A stretch of DNA of 64,000 bases from assembly GCA_019802505.1 (NCBI GenBank), contig JAFMOC010000030.1:1357501-1421500 (forward strand), written 5' to 3'. Below the pieces are notes generated by a model. That model worked only from the letters and a program-made list of their open reading frames with translations. It was not told the DNA's origin and made no database searches. The position numbers and the translations under genes were made by a program. Below, one piece after another: positions 44,432-54,310 of the stretch (position 1 is the first letter of the stretch; each line of letters begins with the position of its first letter). This DNA is from Corydoras sp. C115 (lineage: Eukaryota > Chordata > Actinopteri > Siluriformes > Callichthyidae).

Positions 44432-44732
44432 ATTCATTCATTCATCTTCCGCTTTATCCTCTATTAGGGTCGTGGGGGGTTCCCATGCCCATCCAGGGGA
44501 GAAGGTCTCGGGCGCTGGGCAGATACACCCAGGACAGGGCGCCAATCTATCGCTGGGCAAACACTCACTCACACAAACACACTCTATATGGGGCAATTTG
44601 GAGAACTCAATTGACTTGATCCATGTTTTTGGACTGTGGGAGGAAACCGGAGAACCCGGAGGAAACCCACGCGGACACGGGGATAACATGGAAACTCCAC
44701 CCAGATGGGGATTCGAACCGGGAATCCCTAGT
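44432..44732 (-). mobile_element. 5'-truncated V-SINE with perfect 13-base TSD
   Basis: 301 bases flanked by 'gcagattatgttc' at 44419-44431 and 44733-44745. The element stops at 'cgggaatccctagt', so the A-box end of the tRNA head is missing although the B box remains. The perfect TSD shows it inserted already truncated, by incomplete reverse transcription. Confidence 0.93.
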
Positions 44733-44988
44733 GCAGATTATGTTCAAAAAGAAAATTTAAAGATGACCCCTGTTGGTTTAAAAGCATCAGAGGTCATCAG
44801 CAGACATCAGTATCATGATAAATTGGATTCTTACCATTTACTCGTGTTTGAATTCTGACTGATCTGCTTATTGTGGGTGTTTGTGGAATCAGCCGTGCCA
44901 GCAGCAGCAGCTCTGAAATAACGAGCTGCTGTCTGAGAATCTTCAGGCTTCTCTTTGATTCTCTTCTGCCTTGATTTTTAGTTCGAAA

Positions 44989-45404
44989 GAAAGCAAGACC
45001 AGTCCTCACAGACAGCCACGCTGACACATACAGCGCAAACACGGCTAAATTCAAGCGACGACCCAAAAGACTGAAATCAGACCCATTGTTAGGATATTTA
45101 TGGTTGAGTCTTTACAGTTCTAAAGCTGAATGAAGTAAAGTTTTGGCTCACGTTCAGGTCAGCATGTGATTTGCAAGGAACATTCGAACATCACGATCCA
45201 AACAGGAATCTATAATGACCTGAAGAGGAACCCTGCCTTAAGTAAAGACACAGAGACGATGCACTTAGAAAGCTCAGAGTATCATGAGGCGAAGTTCTAA
45301 TGGAAGAACAACGCATGTTAGGTTTGTGTTCTGTGGGTCTTCTGTGGGCGTGTGGTAATTTCTTTCGGTTTAGATCTGAATTATCATGTCTTGTAAAATG
45401 AAAG
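44989..45404. repeat. tandem duplication, copy 1
   Basis: 'gaaagcaagaccagtcctca' to 'catgtcttgtaaaatgaaag'. The next copy follows immediately with a few-percent divergence. Confidence 0.93.
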
Positions 45405-45800
45405 CAAGACCGGTCCTCACAGACAGCCACGCTGACACATACAGCGCAAACACAGCTAAATTCAAGCGACGACCAAAAGACTGAAATCAGGCCCATTGCT
45501 AGGTTCTCTACAGTTCTAAAGCTGAATGAAGTAAAGTTTTGGCTCATGTTCAGGTCAGCATGTGATTTGCAAGGAACAATCGAACATCATGATCCACACA
45601 GGAATCTATCATGTCCTGAAGAGGAACGCTGCATTAAGTAAAGACACAGAGACGATGCACTTAGAAAGCTCAGAGAATCATGAGGCGAAGTTCTAATGGA
45701 AGAACAACGCATGTTAGGTTTGTGTTCTGTGGGTCTTCTGTGGGCGTGTGGTAATTTCTTTCGGTTTAGATCTGAATTATCATGTCTTGTGAAATGAAAG
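45400..45800. repeat. tandem duplication, copy 2
   Basis: Second unit of the about 411-base duplication, with a 15-base deletion ('gatatttatggttga' is absent). The mirrored open frames in both copies on the minus strand are a by-product. Confidence 0.93.
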
Positions 45801-46082
45801 GCGACAAACTGACAGTGTGTTTCCACAGTGACAAGTTTCCCATTCAGCAGGCAGGTGTTTAAAGACTGCTGCTCTGACACCTGGTTGAATAAAGACTTGA
45901 TTTTATGGGTTTATGGATTTGAGAATGAATTTCTGGCACATTGAGATGATGAAAAAGACAGAACCCATCAACCAGTGGAGCTGCTTCATTAAGATTTTAA
46001 ATGAATATCACATACACAATAAAATAATCCATTCAACTCCAGAGGTTTATACATTTCATTTCCTTGTGTTTACAGAACAATG

Positions 46083-46190
46083 ATCTCATCTCATCTTAAC
46101 TTAATCCTCTCTCATCCATACATTCTCATCCAGCAGAGAACCTGGAGAAAACCCACGCAGACACGGGGAGAACATGTAAAATCCACCCAG
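46083..46190 (-). mobile_element. V-SINE remnant, reverse
   Basis: Tail-like 'atctcatctcatcttaac' joined to the centre 'agagaacctggagaaaaccc' and 'cacggggagaacatg'. The rest is deleted. Confidence 0.7.
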
Positions 46191-46280
46191 TAGTATTGTT
46201 TTAAGTTTTGTGCGTCATGTGCAATAGACCAATCAACTGTTACCTCAAAGAGCCAGGTGCGTCAAACTGGTGGATTATAT

Positions 46281-46550
46281 TATATATATTTTTTTTTATC
46301 CAAAGCGACTTACAAGGTGAGCACAGGGTTAATTACAATATCCCTGGAGCAATGATTTTTTTTACATTGGTCACTTAGTGGACCTGGGATTTTATCCAAA
46401 GCGACTTACAAGGTGAGCACAGGGTTAATCACAATATCCCTGGAGCAATGAGGGTAAAGGACCCACATTGGAAACTTAAGTGGACCTGGGATTTGAACCC
46501 ACAACCTTCAGATTGATAGCCCAACACCCTAACCACTGAGCTACCATGCC
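46281..46550 (-). mobile_element. SINE2, reverse, with internal duplication
   Basis: 'atccaaagcgacttacaagg' and 'gagcacagggttaat' occur twice (46299-46350 and 46395-46450), followed by the rest of SINE2 to 'taaccactgagctaccatg'. Either two SINE2 copies recombined or a 95-base block duplicated. Confidence 0.82.
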
Positions 46551-46602
46551 ATATATATATATATATACACATAAACTGCCCATTCAATGCCATATCTGCA
46601 CC

Positions 46603-46603
<1 letters not shown>

Positions 46604-46675
<72 letters not shown>
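46604..46675. repeat. uninterrupted A72 homopolymer
   Basis: 72 consecutive A, followed by 'catataaagaaagaaag'. It could be a recent retrotransposition tail, an expanded tract or an assembly artefact. Confidence 0.95.
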
Positions 46676-46676
<1 letters not shown>

Positions 46677-47375
46677 ATATAAAGAAAGAAAGAATGGCAC
46701 TCATGAAAAAAACATGTCCATATCCACTTTGCCTAAGCTACCAGTGAGCCAAATCTGTTGTCTTACAGTGGAATGTAAATAGCCGTCGGCTGCTCTGAGC
46801 CTGCATCCCTTCATCCCTCATCATCTGGAGGAAGAACCTGCCTGCAGTCCAGCACAGGCAGCAGACATGCTCACGCGTCCTCCAGGGCTGAGTGCTCGTG
46901 AAGCAAACATACCTGGTTGTCATTATAAAGCGCTTCCAAAGTTTACATCGAGCACAGAGATGCCTGAAGCAGCTATGCCACTGTAGACAGAGACACGGTC
47001 CCCCCTCACATTTTTCACCACTATTTTGACAGGCATTTGGATCTGCAACAGCAGCCCGGGCTCTAATCTGTCTCCATTCTCTCACCTAATTTAATGGCTT
47101 CCACCTTTCAAACCTGCAGCAGAGAAAAGGGCTCTGCTCGGACTTCTGTTGTTTTGCATCAAAGAAAAATCAAATGCATGTTAATGCAGACACAATTCAG
47201 AATCAGAAATATTATATTATGACTTTATTCCCAGAGGGATATTGTGGGTATTACAGTTGCATCAGGGCGGAACAGTGGTTAAGTCTAGTTATAGTATAGT
47301 AGATGTAACAATATAGGCTTATTTCAAAAACTTTAATTAATGTCCCTTAATAATTTCCCTTATGGTTCCACCTGG
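46676..47375. other. unique stretch with a weak exon-like block
   Basis: On the minus strand 46913-47042 is bounded by 'gctgttgcag' and a consensus donor 'accag|gtatgt' and is open in one frame. The 130-base block would encode a Cys-rich peptide. No family was recognised. See findings. Confidence 0.35.
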
Positions 47376-47660
47376 GCGGCATAACCACCATGACGTAGTT
47401 GTCAGTATGTCTCTCAGTGCAGGTTTAAATCCCGATCTTGGTGGAGTGTAAGTTCTTCCCCGTGTCTGCATGGGTTTAATGCGGGTTCTCCAGTTTCCTC
47501 CAGTTCTGAATTCAAGCTAATTTGGCTTCTTTAAATTGCCCCTATATAGTCAGTGTGTATCTGTATGAGTGAGTGTGTGCCCAGTGATGGATTGACACCC
47601 TGTTCTGGGTGTATCTGCCCAGTGCCCAAAACGTTCTGCCCTGGATAGACATGGGGAACC
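47376..47660 (+). mobile_element. V-SINE copy, forward, damaged head
   Basis: Head 'gggcggcataaccaccatga' is scrambled. Centre and 3' part are recognisable to 'tagacatggggaacc'. Confidence 0.78.
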
Positions 47661-48105
47661 TAGGACAGAGCGCCAATCTATCGCTGGGCACACACTCACT
47701 GACTCCCAAACACACACTATATAGGGTAATTTAGAGCTGCCAATTTGGGATTCAAACCTAGATCCCCAGCACTGAGAGGCAAATATGCTACCCAATAATC
47801 CATTGTTCCCCATGCCCATCCAGGGGAGAACATTTTGGGCACTGGGCAGATAGACCCAGGACAGGGCGCCAATCCATTGCTGGGCACACACTCACTCACT
47901 CACACACACACTCTATATGGGGCAATTTGGAGAATTCAATTGACTTGATCCATGTTTTTGGACTGTGGGAGGAAACCAGAGAACCCGGAGGAAACCCATG
48001 CGGACACGGGGAGAACATGGAAACTCCACCCAGATGGGGATTCGAACCGGGAATCCCTAGCGCTGAGAGGCGAACGTGCTAACCACTAAGCCACCGTGCC
48101 GCCTG
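47661..48105 (-). mobile_element. two V-SINE copies, reverse, joined
   Basis: Bases 47661-47808 are a decayed copy from 'ggacagagcgccaatctatc' to 'atgctacccaataatcc'. Bases 47809-48105 are a well-preserved copy from 'cccatgcccatccagg' to 'aagccaccgtgccgcc', without the tail. Confidence 0.85.
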
Positions 48106-49374
48106 CCCTGTACATTATTATTTAAAAATTAGATCTATATAATGAATATTTCGGTGTTTAGATACATGACGTATGTTGGGATGGACTAACTTACTTAAGT
48201 GCAGAGATTTTTGACACCGTGCCAATCTTGTAGGGATCAGCCTGCACTTAAAAAGAGATAATGAAGGAGATATTACTTTGACCACTTTGTCAAAGGTGTT
48301 GAAATAGTGGAACAGACATATTTGGGTTGTTTTCATATTTGAGACACAATAACTCTCTCATTACAATAGAAATGACTGCCCTAAATCCCCAGGCATACAG
48401 TCACAAACAGATTTTTAACTGTACCAGGGAGTTGTGAAAGGTTTCACATGACTTGAAATGTGCATTCAGCCCTTCAGGCCACTGGAGTCACTGTTCGGGG
48501 TTGGGTTCCCTATGTGAAAGCGGAGAAAAAGAGCCGGCCTATGTCTTTTCAAGCATTTTAGCCTGCTATTCGAGATCTAATTGAGGACTAAGAGGATGTT
48601 CTCAGTTATGCACTTATAATGCAAAGCCATTAGAAGTATCGATTGCCAATGCTGCCCTGGCCTTTATCAACACTTTACCTTGGGCCTGCTGTATCACCTC
48701 TATCAATAACACAGCGCAGGGCGGCTAATAGACTTACAGAGAGACACTGAAACATTAGACAGGGAAGGTGAGAGCAGCCAATATGAAGAGACCCTTGCTT
48801 CATGTTCTAGGGCGCACTTGTTCTTAAACAATGAAAGCTTAAGAAAACATGGCACAATCTGCTAGCCAGCCATCCTGAACTGTGTGACTCTGTCTCATCA
48901 GGTCTAGACAGATAAATATACATGCTTCCATTACTGGCAGGTGTAGAGAAATTCTACTAACATCCCCCAAAATTGGTTACTTTAATTAAGTTCTGTTTTT
49001 TTGTTTTTTTTACCACAACGTGTGTAAAATCATTTTAGTGTAAATGAACGTGATCATAATCCTCAAAAGAATAATGATACAACTGGTTTGGTTGAAAACT
49101 TTGTAAAATTGACCTTGTAATAGTGATTTTAATATAATTATTGAATTCTTAGCTACTACATATTAGTAAAATGTTTGATATATATTTACTAAACATTTTA
49201 TTATCAACACATGAACACCTGCTCATTCATGTAGCAGCAGTGTAATTAAACCATGTGCACCATGAGGACAAACATTAAAACACTCCAACCGAGGCAGGTG
49301 ACCATAATCAGTACGGTTCTCAGGAGGACCTCAAACCATGTGTATATATCTACACACACCTGCCTGTAACGTAA

Positions 49375-49376
<2 letters not shown>
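48106..49376. other. unique non-coding stretch
   Basis: About 1.27 kb without a recognised repeat or gene; AT-rich from 48960. Intron-like. Confidence 0.45.

Positions 49377-49439
<63 letters not shown>
49377..49439. repeat. (AT)n microsatellite, Tc1 target site
   Basis: A perfect AT run that continues at 51034-51056 on the other side of the Tc1-like element, so the transposon split an existing AT tract. Its target dinucleotide TA is at 49438-49439 and 51034-51035. Confidence 0.95.
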
Positions 49440-49442
<3 letters not shown>

Positions 49443-51033
49443 TGGAGGAAATAAGTATTTGATCCCCCACTGACTTTAAAAGTTTTAATACAAAAAAACT
49501 AATGAAACGTCTCATAACTTTATGCCAGCTTTATTTTAACAGTGACACACAGAATATTAAAAGAAAAATGGAGAAAATTACATGAAATGAGAAATAAAAA
49601 ATAATTTGCATTTCATTGAGGGAAATAAGTATTTGATCCCCTAGTAAAACATAATTTAATACTTGGTGGCAAAACCCTTGTTGGCAAGCACAGCAGTCAG
49701 ACGTTTCTTATAGTTTTTTATAAGGTTAGCACACACTTCAGGAGTAATTTTGGCCCACTCCTCTCTGCAAATCACCTCCAAATCCTTAAGGTTTATAAGC
49801 ATGCATTTGGAAACGTGAAACTTCAGCTCTCTCCATAGATTTTTGATGGGATTGAGGTCAGGAGACTGGCTAGGCCATTCCATGACCTTGATATGCTTCT
49901 TATGGAGCCAGTCCTTTTTTCTTGGCAGTATGTTTTGGGTCGTTGTTGTGCTGAAAGACCCATCAACGACCCATTTTCAGTGCCCTGGCAGAGGCAAGGA
50001 GGTTGTCACCCAGGATTTTGCGATACATGGTCCCGTTCATCTTCCCGTCAATGCGGTGAAGTTGGCCTGTGCCCTTAGAAGAAAAAAACACCCCCAAAAC
50101 ATAATACTTCCACCACCATGCTTGACAGTGGGGATGGTATTCTTAGGGTCATATTCTGTATTTTTCTTCCTCCAAACACGTCGAGTTGAGTTAAGGCCAA
50201 AGAGCTCAATTTTGGTCTCATCTGACCACAGCACCTTCTCCCAGTCTCTCTTGGAGTCATTAATATGTTCATTGGCAAACTTGAGGCGGGTCTGGACGTG
50301 AGCCTCCTTGAGCAGAGGAACCTGTCGTGCACTGCATGATTTGAAACCATTACGTCTCAGTGTATTACCAATGGTTTTTTTGGAGACTGTGGTCCCAGCC
50401 GCCTTGAGATCATTACTCAGCTCCTCCCGTGTAGTTCTTGGCTGATTTTTAACCTTTCCCATGATCAATGAGACTCCACGAGGTGATATCTTGCATGGAG
50501 CTCCAGGCCTGGGTCGATTGACAGTAATGTTGTACTTCTTTCACTTCCAAATAATTGCACCAACAGTTGTCACCTTCTCATCAGGTTTTTACTTATGACT
50601 TTGTAGCCCATTCCAGCCTTGTGTAGGTCAACAATTTTGTCCCTGACATCTTTAGACGGCTCTTTACTCTTGCCCTTCGTGGAGATGTTGGAGTGTCACT
50701 GAGACTGTTGCCAGGTGGACTTTTATACAGGTGAAAATTTGGGACAGGTGTCTCTCATTCAGGTAATGACTTCACTGTGATTAGGGTGTGTCAGTGGTCT
50801 GTGGGAGCCAACATTAGTCATGGTTTTACTAGGGGATCAAATAATTATTTCCCTCAATAAAGTGCAAATTATTTTATATTTCTCATTTCATGTCATTTTC
50901 TCCATTTTTCTTTTGATATTCTATGTGGCACAGTTAAAATAAAACTGGCATAAAATTATGAGACGTTTCATTTGTTTTTTTGTATTAAAACTTTTAAAGT
51001 CAGTGGGGGATCAAATACTTATTTCCTCCACTG
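49440..51033 (-). mobile_element. Tc1-like transposon, complete, inactive (1594 bp)
   Basis: Ends are CAGTGGAGGAAATAAGTATT and its inverse, flanked by TA. About 212-base terminal inverted repeats (49440-49651 and 50822-51033) each hold an outer and an inner copy of 'gaaataagtatttgatcccc', the IR/DR structure of many fish Tc1 elements. The enclosed transposase on the minus strand is broken. The two inverted repeats differ at only a few positions, so insertion is not ancient. Confidence 0.95.
49656..50690 (-). pseudogene. Tc1-like transposase (DD34E), degenerate
   Basis: Cut-and-paste transposase remnant. In order on the minus strand it has an N-terminal helix-turn-helix region starting near 50690 (GKSKEPSKDVRDKIVDLH) with a frame break near 50590; the second HTH/linker (TTREELSNDLKAAG); the WSDETKIELFG block with the first catalytic Asp; HGGGSIMFWGC; then, after a frameshift near 50045, NGTMYRKIL and a nonsense TGA near 49965. 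The second catalytic Asp of the usual HDNDPKH block is Asn (HNNDPKH) and the catalytic Glu of NPIENLW is Lys (NPIKNLW). A second frameshift near 49900 restores the frame to the C-terminus ending FATKY. At least three frame breaks, one stop and two lost catalytic residues show it cannot work. Confidence 0.93.
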
Positions 51034-51067
<34 letters not shown>

Positions 51068-51070
51068 AAT
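51034..51070. repeat. (AT)n(AC)n tract, right side of the split target
   Basis: AT repeats to 51056, then AC. Right half of the tract split by the Tc1-like element. Confidence 0.92.
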
Positions 51071-51185
51071 AACCACAAACTAGTGTCTCACGTCTCCTTT
51101 TTGGGTTCACATTTGTCCACTTCTCCTTGCAAAACTCTGCCAGTTGAGCAAAGATGGAGGGACATCTGGCATGTACTGCCTGCTT

Positions 51186-51530
51186 CAGATGTTGGTTCTC
51201 TGTTCTCTGTTGATCAGGAGCATCACAGAACAGGTATCATTTGGGTGGTGGATAGTTTATCATCAGTTCTGCAGTGACACTGATGTGGTGAGGGGTTTTT
51301 AGTGCAGCAGTGCTGCTGTAGCTTCATTTAAACACCTCACTGATCGGCTGGGATAGGACTAATGCACCAACCAACCAATGCACCTGCTCTGTGGTGGAAG
51401 TATTTGGGTCCTGACCAACAGAGAACAGAGTAAACATTATGAACTGTAGCCCACAAACAGATGGACTACAGTCTGGAACTGTAGAACAACAAAGACCATC
51501 TTTACAGTTTGTGGAACTGAGAACATGTCT
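51186..51530 (+). mobile_element. M1 MITE, forward, both termini missing
   Basis: Runs from 'gatgttggttctctgttctc' to 'gtggaactgagaacatg'. The core 'ctgcagtgacactgatgtgg' is intact and about 40 bases are lost at each end. Confidence 0.78.
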
Positions 51531-51968
51531 ATAAAATTGCCTGCTTAAGTACATGGAAGTAAAACACTTAAATAAAGGATTCATTTCAGAGCATAGCTTC
51601 ATTTCCAGCCACTTACTTTTCACCTATTACTTACTGAGTAGTCTTTGGAAGGGTAATGATTTATCCCTTTGGCAAATAATTCTCAATTTCACTTGGTAAT
51701 TATAATTCGTGCTTTAATGGGGTGCAATAACAATCCCAGTGGGCCAGCTAATGAGATTTTTGATTTGTTTACCTATGACAAAAGGAATCGGTACTGCCTC
51801 ACTTCTGCTTAAACAGATTCATGGCTTTAATTAGATACTGATATTCTGCCAGAACATATTCACCCCATATCTTCTTAAACATGTTCATCTTGTCACATCT
51901 GCAGGATTAAAACTCCTGCCATTACCTTCTGTCTGTCTGCACTCGCTTATCACAGTGGAAACAGGATG
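51531..51968. other. unique non-coding stretch
   Basis: No recognised gene or repeat. Confidence 0.4.
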
Positions 51969-52107
51969 ACATTTTAGTATGTCAGTCCACATACAGTCTA
52001 TAATTTCCAACTGGTGATTATTTGTTGTACTCCATCGTGGCTTTTATGCTACGAGTGAATAAACATAAACTCTATATACTTATATCTCTGTATATCAGAG
52101 TAAAAAT
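51969..52107 (+). repeat. 139-base direct repeat, copy 1
   Basis: 'acattttagtatgtcagtc' to 'tatcagagtaaaaat' recurs at 52580-52718 with few changes. Copy 1 ends exactly where the truncated V-SINE begins. Confidence 0.93.
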
Positions 52108-52310
52108 GGATCAAGGTCAATTGAATTGTCCAAATTGCCCCATATAGAGTGTGTTTGTATGAGTGAGTGTGATCCCAGAAATAGATTGGCACCCTGTCCT
52201 GGGTGCAGCTGCCCAGTGCCCGAAACGTTCTCCCCTGGATGGGCATGGGGAACACCCCCTCCCCCCCGCGGCCCTAGTAGAGGATAAAGCGGAAGATAAT
52301 GGTTGTATGG
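52108..52310 (+). mobile_element. V-SINE 3' half, forward
   Basis: Begins at 'ggatcaaggtcaattgaatt' and ends 'gataatggttgtatgg'. The head and centre are missing at the junction with the direct repeat. Confidence 0.85.
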
Positions 52311-52389
52311 ATTTACTGAGTAAGAAGTTAATGAACTGTAGAACTACAAAGTCCAAGGCCAAGTACTTTTTAACAAATACCTGTTATAA

Positions 52390-52575
52390 AAAAAAAATAA
52401 AAATAAAAATTTAAAAAGGGGGGGGGGGGGCGCAGCATCAAATAACAATCAGGTTTGATGATTTTACAGTGTAATTGGTTTTCTTCATAACTACTGACTT
52501 GTGATGTTCTCATTTGTAAGTCGCTTTGGATAAAAGCATCTGCTAAATGACTGAATGTAATTGTAATCTAAATGT
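52390..52575 (+). mobile_element. family H, second copy
   Basis: A-rich run, G12-13 run (52418-52430), 'gcagcatcaaataacaatc', 'caggtttgatga', then the L2-type tail 'tttgtaagtcgctttggata' and 'ctgctaaatgactgaatg'. Longer than the copy at 34906 by about 30 bases in the middle. Confidence 0.7.
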
Positions 52576-52579
52576 AAGT

Positions 52580-52718
52580 ACATTTTAGTATGTCAGTCGA
52601 TAAACAGACAATAATTTCCAACTGGTGTTTATTTCTTGTACTCCATCGTGGCTTTTATGCTACGAGTGAATAAACATAAACTCTATATACTTATATCTCT
52701 GCATATCAGAGTAAAAAT
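52580..52718 (+). repeat. 139-base direct repeat, copy 2
   Basis: Counterpart of 51969-52107. It continues into unique DNA ('ctcttttccacttgg'), so this is probably the original right-hand context. Confidence 0.93.
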
Positions 52719-53394
52719 CTCTTTTCCACTTGGTGAATATCACCCCGAACCACAAGGCAGCCAAAAGCCTTCGTGACTCCATCTAAATTCCGCCATTACC
52801 TCGATGTAATCCCGGTGTGATTGCCCAGCTTAAGGCCCTATCCCTGGACTCTCATGGGTGGCATGCTACTCATAGGGTATGTGACATACCGCCCATAACA
52901 GCGTGCCGGCCTTGTTTTCCTAGCACTCAGTGCTAATCTAACTCCAGTCAGGAAATGGGCGGGCTGCGTGGTGAGTGTCGCTGCAGTAACAGATCCCTGG
53001 GAGAAAACAATCACAGCCAGGGGGTGGGGGCGGATCTCTGTGGGCGGAGGTATTTTCTGAACGAGGATCTAACAATGCAAGGAGCCAGATATGAGGTTGA
53101 TTATGCAGCACTTCTATTTTCGAAGCAATGTTTCTTCCAGACTGATGTGGACGCGTCCGATCTAAATGCGCGGTATTGCGTTAGCTGATGGGTCGCAGAT
53201 ACTGTACCTGCCTGATAAATGTAAAGAATCGTTGAGGTGAGTCACAGTTTGGGTTAGAGATGCAGAAGCTAGAGTAGAAGAAGTGTGAAAAGAATTTTTG
53301 ATGTGCTTCTTGCCAACTTCGGTGTACAGAGTAAGATGGTGGTCGTCATTAACAGATGATTTAAGGTACGAAGGAGGAACCAAGAGGAATACAG
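52719..53394. other. unique non-coding stretch
   Basis: GC-rich around 52940-53060. An open plus frame at 52955-53188 has no recognised domain. Confidence 0.4.
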
Positions 53395-53527
53395 GGTTAA
53401 TACTTCACCCCTGGAGCAATGAGGGTTAAGGAACTTCCTCATGGAGCCACATTGTCCATCAGTGGACCAGAGAGTTGAACCTTTAGCTTCATAGCCCAAC
53501 ACCTGAACACTGATCTACCACACCCAC
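53395..53527 (-). mobile_element. SINE2 5' part, reverse, diverged
   Basis: 'cagggttaatacttcacccc', 'tggagcaatgagggttaagg' and 'cactgatctaccacaccc'. The L2-type tail is missing. Confidence 0.78.
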
Positions 53528-53589
53528 ATCCATACCAGAAGTTGGACCATGTGCAATTCACACTTATATTAAGACTCAATATCAATACA

Positions 53590-54310
53590 CACTTACCGGT
53601 ACACACTCTCAGTTCAACACTCCACTGATCATATAGAGGGACTTTGTAGTTCTACGATTACATTCTGTTTCTCTACATTCTTTGTTAAGTCTTTTTTAGT
53701 ATGTTTCTGTTCATCAGGAAGTTCACCCACAAAGGCATGAGGGTGGTGGATGATTCTCAGCACTGCAGTGATACTGGCAAAGCGGTGGTGTATTAGTGAG
53801 TGTGTTGCTGGTATGAGTGGATCAGACACCGCAGTGCTGCTGGTCAGAGAACAGTACACCAATCAGAACATACAGGTGTCTGATCCACTCGTACCATCAT
53901 CCACCACCCTAATGATACCTACTCTGTGAGGGTCCTGACCATCAGAGAACTGATCAAAGGGGACTTACAAAGTATTTAGAGAAAGAGATGGAGTACAGAA
54001 TGGAACTGTAGGACTACAAAGTCCAAGTATATGGTAAGTCAGTGGTCAGAAGACGTGGTCGCTCAGATAATGTGGGTGGGTTAGCAATCTGAACAGTGTG
54101 GGTCCTTGAGCAAGACCCTTAACTCTCATTGCTCCAGGGGATAATGTGGCCAACCGTGGGTTCTGACCCCAACCATCAATTTGGGATACATGTAAGTTGC
54201 TTTGGATAAAAGCATCTGCTAAATAACCAAATGTAAACATATGTATGAATCATGTATGTAAGTAAAGCAACAATGAGCTGTACCTAATAAAATGGCCGGT
54301 GAGTGTATAT
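53590..54310 (+). mobile_element. family F non-autonomous DNA element with nested SINE2
   Basis: The interior carries 'gtgagtgtgttgctggtatg', 'gagtggatcagacaccgcag' and its inverted partner 'gtgtctgatccactcgtacc', flanked by the 'gtagttctacgatta' / 'aactgtaggactacaaagtc' arms, and it ends with 'taataaaatggccggtgagtg'. The structure is palindromic, so a hairpin-prone DNA element with no coding capacity is likely. A SINE2 interrupts the right arm. It shares arm sequence with M1, so the two families may be related. Confidence 0.68.
54058..54239 (+). mobile_element. SINE2 nested in family F, decayed head
   Basis: Head region 'gtggtcgctcagataatgtg', then 'gtgtgggtccttgagcaag', 'ctcattgctccagggg' and the L2-type tail 'ctgctaaataaccaaatg'. 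The B-box region is partly deleted. Confidence 0.8.

Noticed and set aside
45191..45880. Pair of similar minus-strand open frames, suggesting a duplicated gene
   Set aside because: They follow from the 411-base tandem DNA duplication. There is no domain and no splice evidence.
46429..46782. Open frames with poly-Phe or poly-Lys
   Set aside because: Produced by the A72 homopolymer.
49843..50301. 152-residue plus-strand open frame
   Set aside because: It is antisense to the Tc1-like transposase pseudogene.
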